Part shown: one piece after another, positions 12,901 to 25,851 of the stretch
How positions within the stretch are numbered: the stretch's first letter is position 1
How the letters are laid out: the number at the start of each line of letters is the position of its first letter
Assembly: GCA_002633005.1 (NCBI GenBank)
Contig: NMRA01000587.1
Span: 1-62,000 of the forward strand
From: Phoronis australis
Taxonomy: Eukaryota > Phoronida > Phoronidae
Direction of reading: 5' to 3'
Length of the DNA: 62,000 nt
Program-made: the position numbers and the translations under genes
The notes under the pieces: model-generated
Told to the model about the DNA's origin: nothing
Seen by the model: only the letters and a program-made list of their open reading frames with translations
The model's database searches: none

Positions 12901-15900
12901 CGGAAAACTTCATTTTATTCTCGAAATAGCCTGATAATCGGTGAATCGCGAGGCTTCTTCTATGGGTATGTGTGTCACAGGCCTAACCTATAAGCAACGA
13001 CTTCTGTGATTTGTGGATTGCTTACTTCGTCTAATGCCGGCTATTTACGGCTACGTACTGTTGACAAAATGGCTAAGCATGAGGGGTCGCATATTCTGAG
13101 GTGTGAAAAAAGTAGCTTCAGAAAGAAGGAACCAGTCTGTTTTTGCCACATTCCAAGGAATGACAATGTCTTATTCAAGGGACCATGGAATTTATACTGC
13201 AAGTTCTATAGCGTGTTGTTTTTTTGTGGACATGGTGAAGGCACTGACTTTGCAGCATGTTGAGCTGACAATAATACTCGAGCGACAGTCGAGCCTTGAG
13301 CCTCGAGGTCTTTTCACATGCAGTACAGTGGTACGTGTTCACAGTCACTTGCAATGAATAATTATTCAAAACTCTTGTGAATGGTTAAGAATATATCGTC
13401 TGGTGCAAAACATCGTCCAGTGCAGATTCATCAACACATTTTTACAGATATGTTTTTGTGTTAAGAAATGTGGTGTACATTAGACATGTATTAACAACTA
13501 AGTTCAGTTAGGACATTTTCTATTGATTAACAGGATCTTTTCTCTTAAAGCGCGTTGTTCGTCAACTAAACTACTTAAATTACTCTGAAAATTGGTGATC
13601 AATCCACTATGTGTATTTTAGAAACTGTTTCAGAGCCAAGTAAGTACTAGGAAAAGTACCCAGGCATGTGCGTCCTCGGGGGGGAGGGGGGCTTGAATTA
13701 GTCCATTTGGCAAAGTGGATAAAAAGGTCCTGAGAGAAACCATAAGTCCGAGAAAACAAGACAAATGTCCACTAAAGAGGGAAGAATTTGGCAAAAGCTC
13801 TGAACGCTGAGCAAACCTGCTGTTTTTGTTTTTTTTAGTTTAGTGAAAAGTCCTCTGTCTGCGAAAAATTCGACCTCCATTTATTTTAGGGTAAATTTGG
13901 TCTGTACGCGAAAATCTGGAAATTTACTGAAAAATCTGCAAATCTAGTGTTCAGAGTGCTCCATGCAATGCAGTTTTGGTGGTACACACATCAAGTCTGA
14001 TCATGTCCTGACACGAATGCTATCTAAACCACAAATTCAATCTTTTTTGTTCACTCTTAAATCTAATACAGCAGCATCTCAAGACCTGTTATTACCTCAT
14101 TTTTTTGGTAATTGAATGTGAATTGCTACCTCTCAATGTGAGGGAATATCCCATGGCCTATAGATGTCAGCACGAGTGTATGACACTTCTTGTGGGAAAA
14201 GGATGCTGCTAAGAAGGAGTCAGGTTTTGTTTAAATGACCAGTTTGCATTGTTAAGTAATCTTACACAACTTATTTCAAATTATGACTCGAATTTCATAG
14301 TTACTTGACTGTGTAGAATTTGGTAGTCTATGGCATACATTAAGTTTTTTACTGATGGTTTAGGTATTTGAAATTCTGCAGCAAATGTAATTTGCTATTC
14401 AAAACTCCAATCACTTCATTATGTCTTTCCCAATCTGTGCAGACCAGCTCTAACCAGTCTCAGATGGAGGTTGCACCTAGAGATGATGCTAGCCCTCTGT
14501 TGAGGAAACGAAGCACGAAGCCTCATTTTGACTACTTGCACCTTGGCCTTGGGGAGTATGCTGCAGAGTCGGACAGTTCTCTCACAAGTCGGAATAATAG
14601 TAAGAAGCAGAAACAAAGGAAAAAATCAGATGTCGATATGTCCGAGAGCAAGCAGGGTCTTGAACCATCATGGTAAGTCGAAACATTTAAAATGTTTTCA
14701 ACAGGATGCAGTCTAGCATTTTGCGAGTCTTTTACGTGACCCATTTTGTTGTGCAAGACAGGCTGAGGAGGAAAAGCAAAGTCTTTCATTCACAGCATCT
14801 TGAAACATTGGACTGTGTTATTTGAAACTGTTGAATATCTCGCTGCACTACAGGGACAATTTGGTTGCGTGATGGTTGCAAAAAATTTAAAAAGACAATT
14901 GAAAATGTTACATATTTGAATGCAAACCACTGTCCTTCAACTACTCTTTTGCCAGTTTGCCACAAAAGGCATATTTCGCCATGACAGTGATTGCATGATG
15001 GTCTCAAAGAATTTATGCAAGACACTTGAAAATATTAGAATGCAGAACACTGACCTCCAGTGGGTCCACCGTTTTGCCACAAAAGGCCTATTTCGGAAAA
15101 TGGCTTTTAGACAGTGTTCAGAATTGACCTCTTCAATGGTAATTTTGGCTTAAGCAACTCAAACATTATTTTACCTTAGTTTGAAATGGAATTTTGGGCT
15201 TTGGAAAGTGCACAGAAGAATAATTTGAGCTAATTCTTTGTCAGAGGCCGCAAGGTTGATGCCATTGTTGAGCCACAATGCCTTGAATCAGATGCACAAG
15301 TGATTTTAAATCTTAAATTATTGGTTAGGACAAATAATGCATTTGTGATTTTTTATCTCCTTTGAATATCATTGATGAAGCTTGCTTTCTTTATCATAAC
15401 TTAAAACTTTAATACTATTTTTTGAATTCTCTGCTTGTGTAGGGAACAGTTAAGTAAAATTTAACCCTTTCTCACCTACTTAGGACTAGGAAAGCTTCTA
15501 CCAATGGGGATGACTCCATGAAAGGGCGACCTCGACGAAAGTTGTACAAGCGAGCTGGAAACATGAGTGTGCATCGGCAGCCATTGTTACGAACGGACGG
15601 CCATGACTCGGAAGAAGAATGGATAAAGAAGATGAAAATGGTCCATGGAACTGACAGTGATGCCAGCTGTAAGTCCTACAGCAGTGTGCTGTTACTTTCT
15701 CAAACTTTAAATTGAATGTTTACCATACTCGACCATTTTACTGCATTGTATGCTTTAAAGTGACATTATCGGTGAGAAGTCTTGTGAGATTAGCCTCAGC
15801 GTGGATTCCAACCTCACAGTTTCCACTGAGATTAGCCTCAGTGTGGATTCCAACCTCACAGTTTCCACTGAGATTAGCCCAGCGTGGATTCCATTGCGGA

Positions 15901-18900
15901 ACCTTCATAGTTTCCACTCAGTAAATTGGAGAGTATTTAACCATTTTAAGAACTGTTGATAAAATCAACCACCTTGATTTCAGCAAATGTCTCTTAGACA
16001 ATGGCGAGAATTGTCGATTTGTTATAAACAAAACAAAGTATTTTATTTCTTTTAGTTCTGGTCAAAGCTTATCACTTCAAAACTCTATCCCATGCAATAA
16101 TAATCTCCAAAATCTGTTTTTGGTCGCAAAAATGACGATGTTCCTTTAAAGTGTAATTTTCAAGTAGTGCACAGTCCCAGAATGCGAGAGTGCTAGTTCC
16201 TACTGGGTGGATAGTGAGGTCACAACAAACACTGTGTGCTTTAATGTTTCACATTCTGTTGCATGATGGGAGTTGAGCTGTCAGGGACATGTTTGGATGT
16301 GTAGGACAGTCATGTAAAACTCTCTCACAAAGTAACAATCTAATATTCATTTGTGCCACCCGGTGCTTTTTCCAAAACTTCTGTGTGTACTTATGAAGGT
16401 GTGAGGTTTATTATAACAGTGGAATACTGCAAACTAAGTCATTGTAACTTTTTTAAATTGCACCATGCTTTGATAGATGCATTCACCAGTTTCAAGCTTT
16501 TTATAAACTGTCTTCTCCAAACATTCTTTTTGATCTTTCCTCTGTTAGACCAGTTTGAGTGACACACTGATATGACTGCCACAAGCTTTTTTGCTATTTG
16601 TATTTTTTGGTATGGCATCCGTGACTCTTGTGTTCATCAAATATTTCCACCTGAAAATATCGCCATTAATTCTTTCAACTGGAGATGACGAAATTTTTAT
16701 GTCTAGTCTGCACGCCTCTTGTTGGCCACGTCAAAGATTTACTTATTTCTACTTCAACTGGAAAGTTGACAAAAAATCTACCAGAAAATCAACGAGATTT
16801 GGCCAGCCATTTGTTCCCAGGGAAAAACTTAGCCACTCCCCCTATCGCCAATGCGAATAAAAATGGTGATGGGCGAGTAGAAGCTGACTTACCGGTCGCC
16901 CAGGTGGCGAGCGAATTTTCAGAGCGCGAAAACACTATATCGTTTCCCAGATGATCCTAATGCAAATACAGTATTTTTCATGATTATTTTTCGCACTTTA
17001 TTTTCTGAATAAAACTTTCTGTTGGTTTCGCCAAGCGATAGCGCTCCTAACAACTGTTGCTCTCTTCTATTGTGGCTTCATTATACTCTGGCTTTAATCA
17101 CGTGTTATACTTTCTATTTAACAGTGGAGGATTTTGGTGAGTGTGACTTGTAATGGTTAATTTCCTGCTGTGTTCTAAAACCCAATTGTTTGCTGTGAAG
17201 TGTGCTAGGCTTAGAGTTCTCCTAGTAGCCAACCACGGGGTGTATTAAATAACGCTGGTCACTCATGGGACATTTGTGATAAGTCATGACGTATGTTAAT
17301 GTACAGAAATCTTGGTTTCCGTGATTCTACTGCTGTTACAGCTGGCCAGTCAATCTCTGTGGCGATCATTTTGCTGATGTTTTTTATTACAGTCATAAGC
17401 GTACTCGCAAAATACTAGTAAGGTCTTGGATTGTGTTTGCCTGATCTTAACGTGATCTTGCACATTTTTTAAAATGTTGATTAAGAATATAGTGTACAAT
17501 AATTGGAGTTCATCCCAAAACGTGCTAAAGCGCTTTTTGATGTTACATGTATTGTGATCTTGCGAGTTCTCACCAGACATGAGACTCTGGCGTTATTGAA
17601 CTCATCCCACCATATTGGACTCCCCCAACTGCATTCTATGCTCTACCAGAGGGCAGTATATGTCTACTCTGTGACGCTCCTATGTTTCCACTATTTCTTA
17701 GAGATATTTATCATTAGCACATCTTTGCACCAAAAAGTAGTGTCCAAAGGATTCCCTTTTAAGGATTCTGTGGCTTTTGCATGACTGCGTGTACAATAAA
17801 AAAAATTCACGTACGATTGACAAGCACCACCAGGTGAACCTGTTTGTCTTTTGATAAAAAATGGCAATTGTGAGTGTTGCTTCGAATATATTTCAGTGAC
17901 GGATTAGTAAAACCTATTTGTGTTGAGAATTTGCTCGTGGCTGTGCGTTTGTTTTGATTAATTGTACTAACAAGGTTGCATGACTTTTGTAGTCTTGGGT
18001 ACGCCTTGGTAGTGTAATGAATGAGCAATTTTGAAACTTTCAGAAAACAACTGTCCAACTACAAATTCATAGTCACAGGTAGTCAGTAGGGGTGCATGTA
18101 CAGGCCGGGAGTGCACCTCACCCCGGCTACAGCCTGTGTTTTGAATTGAACCAACATGTTTGTGTTCCTAAAAAAGGTTTTTCATAGTTTGCGGAGGTAG
18201 GGTCAAATAATAGCTCACAGGCTGCGTTCTTGCTGTTCTGGACTTTTTTCTCTGCTCTCTACAGTCCTTTGTGAACTAATGACAGGTTGTTGACAGTTTC
18301 CTACCATAATCGCATTTAACACTTTCCATTTTAAAAAGGGAATTTCCACTCATTCCCTTTTTGTGCCTGAAAAGTTGCAGAATTTGCAAAACAAAAAAAT
18401 TAAGTTGTACTTGACATTCGTCCACCCTCCCTAAAAAGCCATGTTGAAATATCTGTCCAGCTGCAGCTCTCTGTTCACAATTGTTGTAGTAGGATCTGGA
18501 GGTTAGATTTTGAAAGTTTAGCTAAATAGTAAGTTGAATCATGGCTTCTCTCAAGTCTATATAACTATCTGTCAAACATTAATTGCAGCAAAGAAGGTAA
18601 AGGAAGAAAAGCTCCGCCCACAATCTAAATAATACATGTGGATGCTTCAAGTTTATAACTATCTGTCCATCATTCTTGCAGTACAGCAGGGCTATCAGGA
18701 AAAGCTTCGCCCACCTAGTGCCCCTCCGCCGTCTATGTTTGACATTGTCAAGCAAGTGGAACCCCTAGTGCAGACTAGAATTCATGAAGAGTCATCCGAG
18801 TCAGAAACTGACAGTGATCGTGAGGAGGTACGCCGACAAATGAAGGAAATGTCAGCTGAAGCTGCCGTGGATACCGACGATGAAAGTGACAATGATGATA

Positions 18901-21900
18901 ACGATGTCCATGACCAGAAGACGAGTACTCCGAAGTTCAAAAAACTTTCTCAGAAAGCACTTGATAAAAATCAAGTTGTTGGTGAACAGAATTTATATGA
19001 TGGGACACCAGCCAAGGTTGCTAAGAAGGTCCGAAGTGAAAGCGATGAGAGTGCATCGGGAACAGAAGACGATGAAGAAGAAGAAATGAATGTGTCAGTT
19101 GATTCAGCTGAAAAAACTGAGAAGGAAAGTGAATCACGAGGGAAGTCTGTGGTAAAAAATGGGCATCGAAGAGGGAACCTCCCCAACAAAGGTGCAGGTC
19201 TGGCGGCCTCGGACAGTGATGAGGATGATAGACCTCCTCTGCCAACCTCATCTCCCCCCACTACCCTGCGTGATACTTATGAGAAACCATCATTTTTCAA
19301 TCGTTCCAATCGTGGTACGACTTCACTAGGAAGACATGCTGAAGATGAGAATGAGGGTAAGTGTGACAATGTGGTTTTAGTGGAAACAAAATGATCAGTA
19401 ATAATCCCGTTTAGAATGTGTTAAACAAAAAAATTCTTTGCATCATTCTAAGGTTGAGTGCATCTGACCGAGTTCCATCATGTTTTATCCCTTGCATCTT
19501 TTCAAGTGTAATGTTCCACATGCAAAGTTCCATGATGTTTAATAGTTCATATTTAGTATACCTTGTTCAATGCTCCATGTTCAACAGTCTGTATCCAATA
19601 CTCCTTGTTCAGTATTTCATTTCTACACTCCTTGTTCAATACTCTTTGTTCAACACTCCATGTTCAATCCATGTGCAATACTCCATGTTCAATATTTTGT
19701 TCTCGGTGTTCAATACTCTGTGTTCAATCCTCCATGCTCACTACTCCATTTTCAATACTTCGTGTTTGATACTCCATGTTCAAAACTTTGATTCAATACT
19801 CCATGTTCAAAACTCTGTGTTCTATACTCCGATACTTTGTCTTCTATATTCCATGTTTAATACTCCGTGTTCAATACATGTTCAATACTCTGTGTTCAGT
19901 ACTGCATGTCCAATAATCCATGTTCAATACTCTGTGTTCTATACTCCGTGTTCTATGCTCATGTTCAATACTCCGTTTTCTATACTCCGTGTTCGATAAT
20001 CTGTCTTCTATACTCCATGTTTAATACTTCGCGTTCAGTACTATATGTTCACTACTCCATGTTCACTGCTCCGTGTTCAGTAGCACAGTTTGTTGGCAAA
20101 CTTCAACTGAATTGATGGGCTTCATTTTATTCAATGAATTTTGTGACAGTGATGGAGACCTTGATGCTACATATAGTCTTGGAAAGGAAATCTGTAGCAG
20201 TAAATGTGCTTAGACTCCCCATAAATGCAATACTACGAATGATTATTTTCGCTAGCTGTCTCTGATGGTAAAGTTACAAACTGTATGTGAGATAGTGACA
20301 GTCTTGAAAGTGATACTGTTGTTGAGGTGAAACAGCGACTCATTACAGGTGAAATATTTGTCATAGTTTATCACTTAGCTGTGCTTCTGTTGATGTTCAT
20401 TTGTTTCAACCTTTGGCAGATCCACCTTATGCTTCAATACAACATGTTCGGAATGGCACCAATCATAAAGAGAGCGATGACGATATTGACGATGACCCCA
20501 TATACAGTGATGCGCCCCCTACATTACCACAGAGGAACTATTCACAGCTGTCTCGAGCTCAAAAGTGAGTACTAAATATATCTAGCTAGGTTTGGGTTCT
20601 AATCTTCATACTCGAAATCAAACCCAATCACTTCAGAGATTATTGATTCTACTTTTGTGTGAACTCAGTGTAACTGTTTGTTGATCTTTGCACCTCATGA
20701 TTTACGGGGATGAAGGATGTGGCCTTATTAGATCATTGTAATGTCATTACCTTTGCACATCATATAATATAGCTATTGCTGAAAAAAGCAATCATAATAT
20801 CTTTATCAGCTGGCTAAACCATTTGTTGAGGTTTGTAGGGCTCCTAGAAAGTACTGTTTGTGAGTACTTGAGGGTAACAATTTTATTTTTGTGTTTTTTC
20901 AATTACAGTACTAGTATGTTTTCAAAATCTGAAAGTTCCTGGTTACAAAATGTACACATTTTTTAGAAATTTGATTTTAAGTTTACCAAGGAGCTTTGTA
21001 AAACAAGTAATCAGGTCTCATGGATATTCTTGTACTTAACAATAATACAGTCACATTACACCTTCCACTTTTGTAGACTAATTACAAACAGTGAAATCTA
21101 AAATTTAAAGTGACACCCAGCGGCAGAAATATGAACTAACTCTGGTTTTTCTATGAGGTTATTCTGGCATTTTCCTTGTTTTTTCCTTTTTCGTTGTTTA
21201 TATTATGCTTTTAACTGTCTCATGTCTTTATCAGACTAGGTGTCCTCCTTCATAGCTGTCTCAACTGATCTTTTTCTTTTTTCTTTCAATCAGAAATCCA
21301 ACAAGGTAACCATGTTTTTCTTATAACACCAGTCTTTAATCCTCACTCATTAATCCTTTCCTTTGTCACATTTCACCATGTTTTTATTAATTTCACTTAG
21401 CTAACGTAGTTTTCAAAGCAATGAACACCTTTTTGTCATGTTTCATGGCAGCGTAATTTGCCTGCTAACTGTGAATACAATGCGTGGATTGTTGCACTAT
21501 ATCCCTTGTGTGAATTTGAGCTTTAGTCAAAAAGCATCTTATGATCTGAACTCAAAATGCAAAAAGCGTGCATTTTGGTCATAAAAATTGCAATGGGCTC
21601 AATGAATTCTGCTACTCGTTTCATTGTGACAGGTGTAAATTTGGGTGGTATATGGTTGAATTTCGCCAAATTTGGACAAAAATGATTGTTAAAGTCTGAC
21701 ACCATTTTCTCACTTTCATCAAGGATTTCTTACCTGGCTGTGATCGGCCAGTTTTCAAAATGTTTTTTTAATGTTAGATGTACAAAACTTGAACATGGTA
21801 GAGCATTTTATTTTGTGCTGTGTTGCAAATATGAAAATATCAACTTGAAATTTCTTCCTTCGGCCATATTGTGTCCTAACTTGGCGAGGGTTTACCATAC

Positions 21901-22318
21901 GTTTTTGCTCTGTAACACCTTAAACAATATTGTACCACATATTTCAGCTGTCTCATTGACTGTTTGTCATTCTTGAATGCTTACATTTCTGTAAAGTCCT
22001 TAAGAGTTGAGATTAATATGCTGAAAACAGGCTTATAATCAGCTTTGTAATGTCTCCAGCTAACTTTGGAGCCCTGTAGGTAATGAATAGCTCATGTCAA
22101 AGCCCAAGTGGATTTCCAACTCAAGCTAACCCGGGCTGCTTGTCTGTTGAGCGTAACCTTTTGTGATACTAGCTTAAAAATAAAGGGTGTTTTACCAGCT
22201 CTTTGTTTTGTTTATTTTCAGAGATATTGTTCAATACCGATACAATCAAAGCAAGGCTAACCAGACTGATTTGAATCTTCCATCTGCCACCAAATCAAAG
22301 ACATGCATAATATTGTAA
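6996..22318 (+). CDS. TTC24: TTC24-like tetratricopeptide protein, 10 exons, CAAX C-terminus
   Basis: Exons: 6996-7006, 8621-9297, 9946-10161, 11059-11187, 12009-12202, 14443-14672, 15484-15668, 18682-19356, 20420-20564 and 22222-22318. All are bounded by GT/AG and all join in phase to give 852 residues. The start in exon 1 (ATGGAGCGCAG|GTGAG) reads MERR into the second ATG at 8622; initiation at 8622 is the alternative. Residues 10-409 are TPR helices and follow vertebrate TTC24 closely in order: LNVGAIYVALGRYEQGLEFL, the ALPM...QNLGAVYNSMGDY segment, then QWQALEGLAGVA and VQERIVGKLTDAL. Residues about 548-772 form an acidic Ser/Asp/Glu tail. Exon 9 has PTLPQR (SH3-type PxxPxR) and several tyrosines. 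The protein ends CIIL, a CAAX box whose final Leu predicts geranylgeranylation. A cytosolic scaffold tethered to membranes is the inferred role; the biochemical function of TTC24 is not established. Poly(A) signals: 22976 and 23705. Confidence 0.9.
7903..7945. repeat. 43-bp near-perfect palindrome in TTC24 intron 1
   Basis: Arms 7903-7923 and 7925-7945 are exact reverse complements (21 bp each) around a single central base. The left arm begins CAGTCGCTAACGTAG. There is no conserved gene context and no T-run after it, so it is not a terminator. It could be a tiny foldback insertion or a cruciform-forming site. Confidence 0.95.
15786..15895. repeat. 42-bp tandem repeat, about 2.6 copies
   Basis: GAGATTAGCC starts units at 15786, 15828 and 15870. 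The units share GTGGATTCCAACCTCACAGT. It lies in the TTC24 intron just after exon 7. Confidence 0.9.
17125..17136 (+). other. Candidate 12-nt microexon of TTC24-like gene
   Basis: TGGAGGATTTTG is bounded by a pyrimidine-rich acceptor (TTTCTATTTAACAG) and a strong donor (GTGAGTG). Being 12 nt it preserves the phase between exons 7 and 8. Inclusion changes ...DAS-L-QQGY to ...DAS-LEDFV-QQGY. Not needed for the open frame, so it would be a cassette exon. Confidence 0.35.
18495..18681 (+). repeat. Tandem duplication of an intron/exon junction
   Basis: The segment ending TATAACTATCTGTCA...TTGCAG and continuing into GAAAAGCT(C/T)CGCCCAC occurs twice, 93 bp apart. The upstream copy has its acceptor ending at 18588 and the functional copy at 18681. 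In phase, the upstream copy encodes SKKVKEEKLRPQSK and then a stop at about 18629-18631, against LQQGYQEKLRPPSAPP in the main exon. It could be an alternative last exon or a decayed duplicate. Confidence 0.7.
19492..20083. repeat. 14-bp minisatellite, about 600 bp
   Basis: Degenerate tandem array of the unit TGTTCAATACTCCA (variants TGTTCTATACTCCG and TGTTCAATACTCTG) inside TTC24 intron 8. Because 14 is not a multiple of 3 and the unit lacks stops in any frame, it creates several long spurious open frames (MFNTPCSIL-like). Confidence 0.95.
21294..21305 (+). other. Second candidate 12-nt microexon of TTC24-like gene
   Basis: AAATCCAACAAG follows an unusually long pyrimidine tract (CTTTTTCTTTTTTCTTTCAATCAG) and precedes GTAACC. 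It fits phase 2 between exons 9 and 10 and would turn QK-DIVQY into QK-NPTR-DIVQY. The strong tract supports use; the donor is only moderate. Confidence 0.4.
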
Positions 22319-23715
22319 TCTGCATTTGGGACACCAGATGGCCCACTTGTAAAATGATGTATGACTTGGTAATTTAAAAAAATCAGGTTTCATTAGTTAT
22401 TATTTTAATATGTATCTTCGTTTGAACATTATTCTTTACTGGACCTTGTTGTACTGTTAGTTCTTTAGTTTTTTGAAGAAAATTAATTCACAGAATACAC
22501 AATTCTGACTACTTTATATAAATAGGAAAATGTAACCAGAGTTGTTTAAGATAACTGTACTGTGCAAAATGTGTTACTGTGGAATTTTCTTGAGGCAAAT
22601 TTTTGTTGACAATTTTCATAAAGTAAAATCCTTATTTTTACCGTATGGTGGATTAAATAGGTAATGGACTGTTGTGTCGCAACAAAACGACTAGTGTGTG
22701 GTGAATTGTTTAGTGCCATGTATCTAGGTGTCTAGCAGTCACGGACACAGGACCGTGGCGAGAGGCCATCGGAAAATGGACAGGCATGGGGGCACTTTGT
22801 ATTCTTCCTTTACATCCGTAATGCAAAGGGTTGAAGCAAGTGGTTACCACCCCCTGGACCCACCCCTGGGACCCACCTCTGGACCCACCCCTGGCACCAC
22901 TTTTTAGTTCCACACTCTCCAGCCAACTGGACCAGAATAGAAAGTTTCATTAGCCCTGTCAAAGAAATGTCTTTGAATAAAATGTTTTTGATTTTTTTAA
23001 TTGAGATTGTAATCATTCAAAGTTTTGACAGCGCCCTTTCATGAACTATCAAGTGCAATTACAAGAAAACCACAGCTTTCTCCACAGACGTTTTTTGTAC
23101 TTTATTATGTGTTTACTTGCTTTTGTTTTTATTATGGTTATGTTAGTCTTGAATATATGTATTCGCGCTACTTAACATATCGCAGATTTACAATGAAAAA
23201 CATGATGGTACATCTCCCTGTAAACGAAATTTAGTGCCAGTTTAGTCATATTTGTTCATGAATCTCATTTTAGCACTGAAGTGGTCTCATGAAATTCACA
23301 CCAAGACAGCCAAGCCTATTCGCAAGTCTTGTGTATAACAGTGAAGTCCCAAGTTAAGACTAACTTGCAATCTTATTTAACATGTCTCTGTAAGCTTGAG
23401 TGGTACTGGTCAGGCTTTCTCATGTGTGTCTTGGCTGAGATTGGTTATTTTAAATTAGTTGTTTTGAAAGCATTGCCTTCATTCGGAAAATACCCATTTA
23501 CTGCGCTGTTGGAATCGTTCACTTTGAGAATATTAGTGTGTGAACACTCCCCGTGGATTTTTTTTACTACTTACATGTAAATGTTTTCAAAGCAAGTTGA
23601 TTTGAAGAATATATGTCAATTTTGATTGTTTTGATTCAGGTATACACTCTAGTTAAAAACTGTTCTCAGATTATTTGTACTTTTGGAATGTGTTTTATAC
23701 GCACAATAAAATGTA
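22319..23715 (+). other. TTC24-like 3' UTR and downstream flank
   Basis: No coding sequence recognised after the stop. AATAAA occurs at 22976-22981 and again at 23705-23710, the second followed by a T-rich stretch, so either could end the mRNA. At 22848-22900 there is a short imperfect repeat of CCACCCCTGGACC. Confidence 0.45.
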
Positions 23716-25827
23716 TTTTCTTGTTCTTGCTTATTTTATGTTTTCATGAACTTTTTTTTCTGTGCTAAAGGGATTTGATCATGTTGCAGTAGTGTGACGT
23801 CCCGGTGGAGGTGCCAATGAACTTTTAAACAGACTAAATTTAATGTCATTGGCGGATTTACGTTTCCGGAGACCTGGAGCTTCACAGCATGTCTAGGTAA
23901 TAAAGCACATAGTGAAATATATTAGCTTTTGACATAGGTCACGTAATTGCTGATATAAAAGTTTTCAAGTTTTTCCTTACTCAAATTAAAAGTGACTAGT
24001 CAGGATTTCGGAAGAGTTGCCGTTATTGCTTGACTTTTGAGACACGGATGGATTTAATGCGTCCAACAAGGCCCTAAGTAATAAACTACCAAACCTGCCC
24101 AAGCCCAAATAACTGAGTAGTCTCCAGAACAGTTTCGAGACCAGTTTCATTACGGAAAATAGCCAGAATCAGAGGTTACTTCTTTAACAGATGATTGGTT
24201 TGCTCGCGGCAGTTATTGGTGCGTTTTCAAAAATCGTCGGACCGCCACCTTTGAAGTTACTTAAATAAAATTTGAAGTATTAATTGAAAAGTCATGAAAT
24301 CTATTCTTTAAAATCCATGGTGTTTTTAATGTTTATTACGGAAAACGTTATGTAAATCAATTGGAAAGCGCACATGCGTCTGGCTTTGATGATCACCAAA
24401 TCATACATGTATGTGCTCGGAAATAATGTCCGAATATTTATTTTTACTTGGCCGCATTTCTTGGAGGTTGATATAGCACTTAATGGATATATAAGACTAG
24501 CAATTTTGTGAAACAAAAACGGAACTCCGGGCGGTGATCACTAAAATAAGTTTGTATCGAGAAAATGAAGATCACACTATTCTCGAGATATCCGACCACG
24601 CATTGCAAACGAAGCACGTGATTACATTAGTTTTACGCTCGAATGTCTCTACTGAGGACTGATTTGACCAATTTGATAACTGTATCGCTGTAAGTATCAA
24701 TTGGCCTGTGCTTTGAATGTCGGCTATCATCAACAATGACAAGGTGTTACATGTAAGCTACCGTATCACCATTATCATTGTGAGTGACACTTATCATGAT
24801 CATATAGAACACTAGACATACCGGGCCTACAGTTCTATGCTTTGATGTTGCGTCCTTTAATAATATAAGCGAGAGTGGCTTCATTGTCTGACTAATTTGC
24901 CTTCCTGTTCCCTCCCGGTGAGGATGGCGGTGTTCCACTGAGCATTAAAACGCTTTGTTTCTAGTGTGAAATGAATAAAAAAACAGTGCAGGCGTCATGA
25001 TGTCATTTGCGGTGCATCTGACGTACGTGCCGCACAGGCCACACTGTTGGGCCCACTGCACAGAACTCCTGAGGGGTTTCAACGTCAGTACTACACTACA
25101 GGACTGACTGGGTTACCCATATGCCCACATGCTCACGTGACGTGCCTGCGAGTTTACAGTGACCCGTTTAACATTGAGTAACATCTTTCGAATAGTCCAC
25201 TCTTTGGCTGTTGGCTGTCATGCCTATCAAACTCCAGCTCGACTTTGACACACATATTTTGCACACAAAACTTGCAAATCAGTTTTCTTAATTCAAAAGC
25301 TACAGAGACCTTTTCTGGAATTTTTAAGTACCTCGCTGTCAAAAATGAAGGCGTCACCATTCCTTTAACCCCCCCCCCCGATTCCTTTTTACCAACTATA
25401 GTTTCGGGATCAAGAGTCTTAAAATTCCTTTTGTAACAACTAAATGTAATAAATAATATTGTCATTCTTTGTGGTAAGATGTTTTTGTGGAAATAATGTA
25501 GAACTCCGTCCAAATCAGGACTTTCAGAAACAAATGCAGTCACGTGTTCGCAGAACATCGACTATTTTCAAGCATGTAGTAAGAGGGGCTGTGTGACGTA
25601 CAGCAAGGGTTTTGAAAACGTGAAGTCTCGTGGAGTTACAATTATTAAGAACTTTGTTATCAAAAATAATAACATAACCATGAAAAGCCACCTCGTTTTA
25701 CTTGAAAACGTCATGAAGCAAATTTCAACACACATGGAATATGTTAAAGCTTATTGCCAAATGATGCCCCTGGAATACAATATCACATTCTCAAAACCGA
25801 CATGATATGAATGTCTTAAATATATTT
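23716..25827. other. Intergenic, nothing recognised
   Basis: The longest frame is a 134-codon minus-strand stretch (25154-25558). It has no recognised domain and crosses a poly-G/C run (25370-25379). No splice-bounded exon is convincing. Confidence 0.35.
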
Positions 25828-25830
25828 TTT

Positions 25831-25851
25831 AAAGTGTAAATTGCAAGGTCT
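25831..25851 (+). repeat. Left outer inverted repeat of candidate transposon
   Basis: 21 bp, an exact reverse complement of 30788-30808. Confidence 0.85.

Noticed and set aside
13006-13357. Overlapping frames with a few Cys and His residues (HILRCEKSS)
   Set aside because: Spacing does not fit a zinc finger, and no splice sites place it in the TTC24 gene.
18589-18596. 8-nt microexon CAAAGAAG|GTAAAG
   Set aside because: 8 nt would break the frame; the longer reading as an alternative last exon explains the site better.
19418-19999. 193-codon open frame rich in Cys, Phe and Ser (MFNTPCSIL-like)
   Set aside because: Translation of the 14-bp minisatellite; overlapping frames give the same kind of peptide.
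25154-25558. 134-codon minus-strand frame
   Set aside because: Passes through a poly-G run, no domain, no splice context.
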